This document shows positions 59,901 to 60,332 of a DNA stretch of 60,332 nt, piece after piece (positions within the stretch are counted from its first letter, which is position 1; each line of letters opens with the position of its first letter). Source of the stretch: Mastigamoeba balamuthi (lineage: Eukaryota > Evosea > Mastigamoebida > Mastigamoebidae); assembly GCA_902651635.1 (NCBI GenBank), contig CACRSC010000134.1:238856-299187 (forward strand), in the 5' to 3' direction. Under the pieces are notes generated by a model. It was not told where the DNA came from. It did no database searches and saw nothing but the letters and a program-made list of their open reading frames with translations. The position numbers and the translations under genes were made by a program.

Positions 59901-60315
59901 CCGACGCTGACCCTGAACGCGTCCTTGTGCTGGTCGGACCTCTCGAGCATGTACGCGCCGCTGCCCGAGGCGAGGGCGTCGTCGTACGTGTCCCGCGCCT
60001 GCTCCTTCTCCTTGAGCGTCGCCTCGATGTCCTTCTCCCCCACGTCTGGCGCGCCGCCAGCTGCCAGGTGAGGTGGAGGAGGAGGGGTGGAGCTGGGGAC
60101 GCACGGGCGGCGAAGCGAGTGATGGTGGCGCCGTCCTCGAGGATGAACTCGAACGAGGCCTCGAGCGGGGCGGACTCGCGGTTGTGGAAACGCTGGCGAA
60201 CGGTCACCTCGACGCAGAAGTCGAGGACGCGGACGTCGAACGCCAGGCCCGTCAGGGGCACCGGCTCCGCGCCGGCTTGGGCTCCCGGGACAACGAATTT
60301 GCCGCAACGACACAT
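56973..60315 (-). CDS. VIT-VWA domain protein with C-terminal zinc modules
   Basis: The start at 60315 (MCRCGKFVVPGAQ) leads into a VIT domain: VTVRQRFHNRESAPLEASF, then KEKEQARDTYDDALASG and LPPGQEVLVELSYVTEAE. The next exons hold a VWA domain with an intact MIDAS start (FVLDRSGSMAGSPM), NIVGFGSRHASLW, GGTVLLSPLEHIL and LFILTDGEVSN. A beta-rich segment follows (VYGFLDAASAPGPVTLSGR), then a helical region (AAGYWPTNAI, DEWRLVVDKALAWAA) as in vertebrate VWA5A and PARP4 relatives. Two Cys-rich modules close the protein (CVCDCCSQ with CSACGYDMCQAC; FVCDCCAQ with CGQCQYDICARC), resembling ZZ/C1-type zinc fingers. Such proteins are thought to act as adhesion or scaffold modules in the cytoplasm. 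No PARP domain is present. Several introns are evident, for example at about 59370-59400, 58845-58910 and 57745-57795. Confidence 0.82.
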
Positions 60316-60332
60316 GTGAGCGTTGAGGTTTC

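Overview
The window is nuclear DNA of a GC-rich, intron-containing unicellular eukaryote. Genes lie on both strands, are tightly packed, and are split by short introns (mostly 48-130 nt). The set of a SAS-4/CPAP-like centriole protein, NEK kinase, RasGEF, BTB/SPRY, LRR and FG-GAP proteins suggests an amoebozoan or a related obazoan/apusomonad-type flagellated protist. This assignment is an inference; no rRNA or organelle marker is present.

Layout. Positions 1-3653 are much more AT-rich, hold only decayed ORFs including a possible Ty3/gypsy integrase tail, and look like a transposon-derived block. The gene-dense part begins at 3654: an unrecognised gene (3654-4663, +); a SAS-4/CPAP-like G-box protein with polyQ tracts (5070-8259, +) convergent with a NEK-family kinase (8384-11241, -); an F-box-like RCC1-repeat protein (11629-13371, +); a HAD hydrolase (13613-14497, +); a CH-domain RasGEF (14599-17812, -); a 2.2 kb gene-poor stretch (17813-20010) with a CA/CT microsatellite; MCM6 (20011-23347, -) divergent from a plasma-membrane-type Ca2+-ATPase (23545-27349, +); a small CBM20 protein (27785-28480, +); a very long SPRY-BTB-UBA-RING-like gene (28964-34114, +); a cyclin (34209-35639, -); a seven-bladed FG-GAP transmembrane protein with a cytoplasmic PARP domain (35783-38487, -); transketolase (39087-41209, +); a coiled-coil protein (41367-43197, +); eIF5A (43401-44319, +); a Lys/Ser-rich protein (44655-46178, -); a RECQL-type helicase (46323-48862, -); an Old-Yellow-Enzyme fusion protein (49097-51535, +); an ADP-ribosylglycohydrolase-like protein (51709-53286, +); an LRR-coiled coil-SAM-U-box protein resembling LRSAM1 (53734-56807, -); and a VIT-VWA protein with zinc modules (56973-60315, -).

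Themes. Housekeeping genes (MCM6, eIF5A, transketolase, RECQL, Ca2+ pump) are mixed with lineage-specific multidomain regulators. Two or three genes concern ADP-ribosylation: a PARP-bearing membrane protein, an ADP-ribosylglycohydrolase relative, and a VIT-VWA protein. Three look like ubiquitin-pathway components: the BTB/UBA/RING-like protein, the LRR-SAM-U-box protein and the F-box-like RCC1 protein. Two are centriole or cilium linked (SAS-4-like, NEK).

Two genome-wide signals stand out. An AGATATTT-like element lies roughly 10-100 nt upstream of the start codon of about half the genes. GC-AG introns are unusually common, and two of them in MCM6 are fixed by alignment to the conserved protein. 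The strongest single novelty is the integrin-like propeller / He_PIG / transmembrane / PARP protein at 35783-38487.
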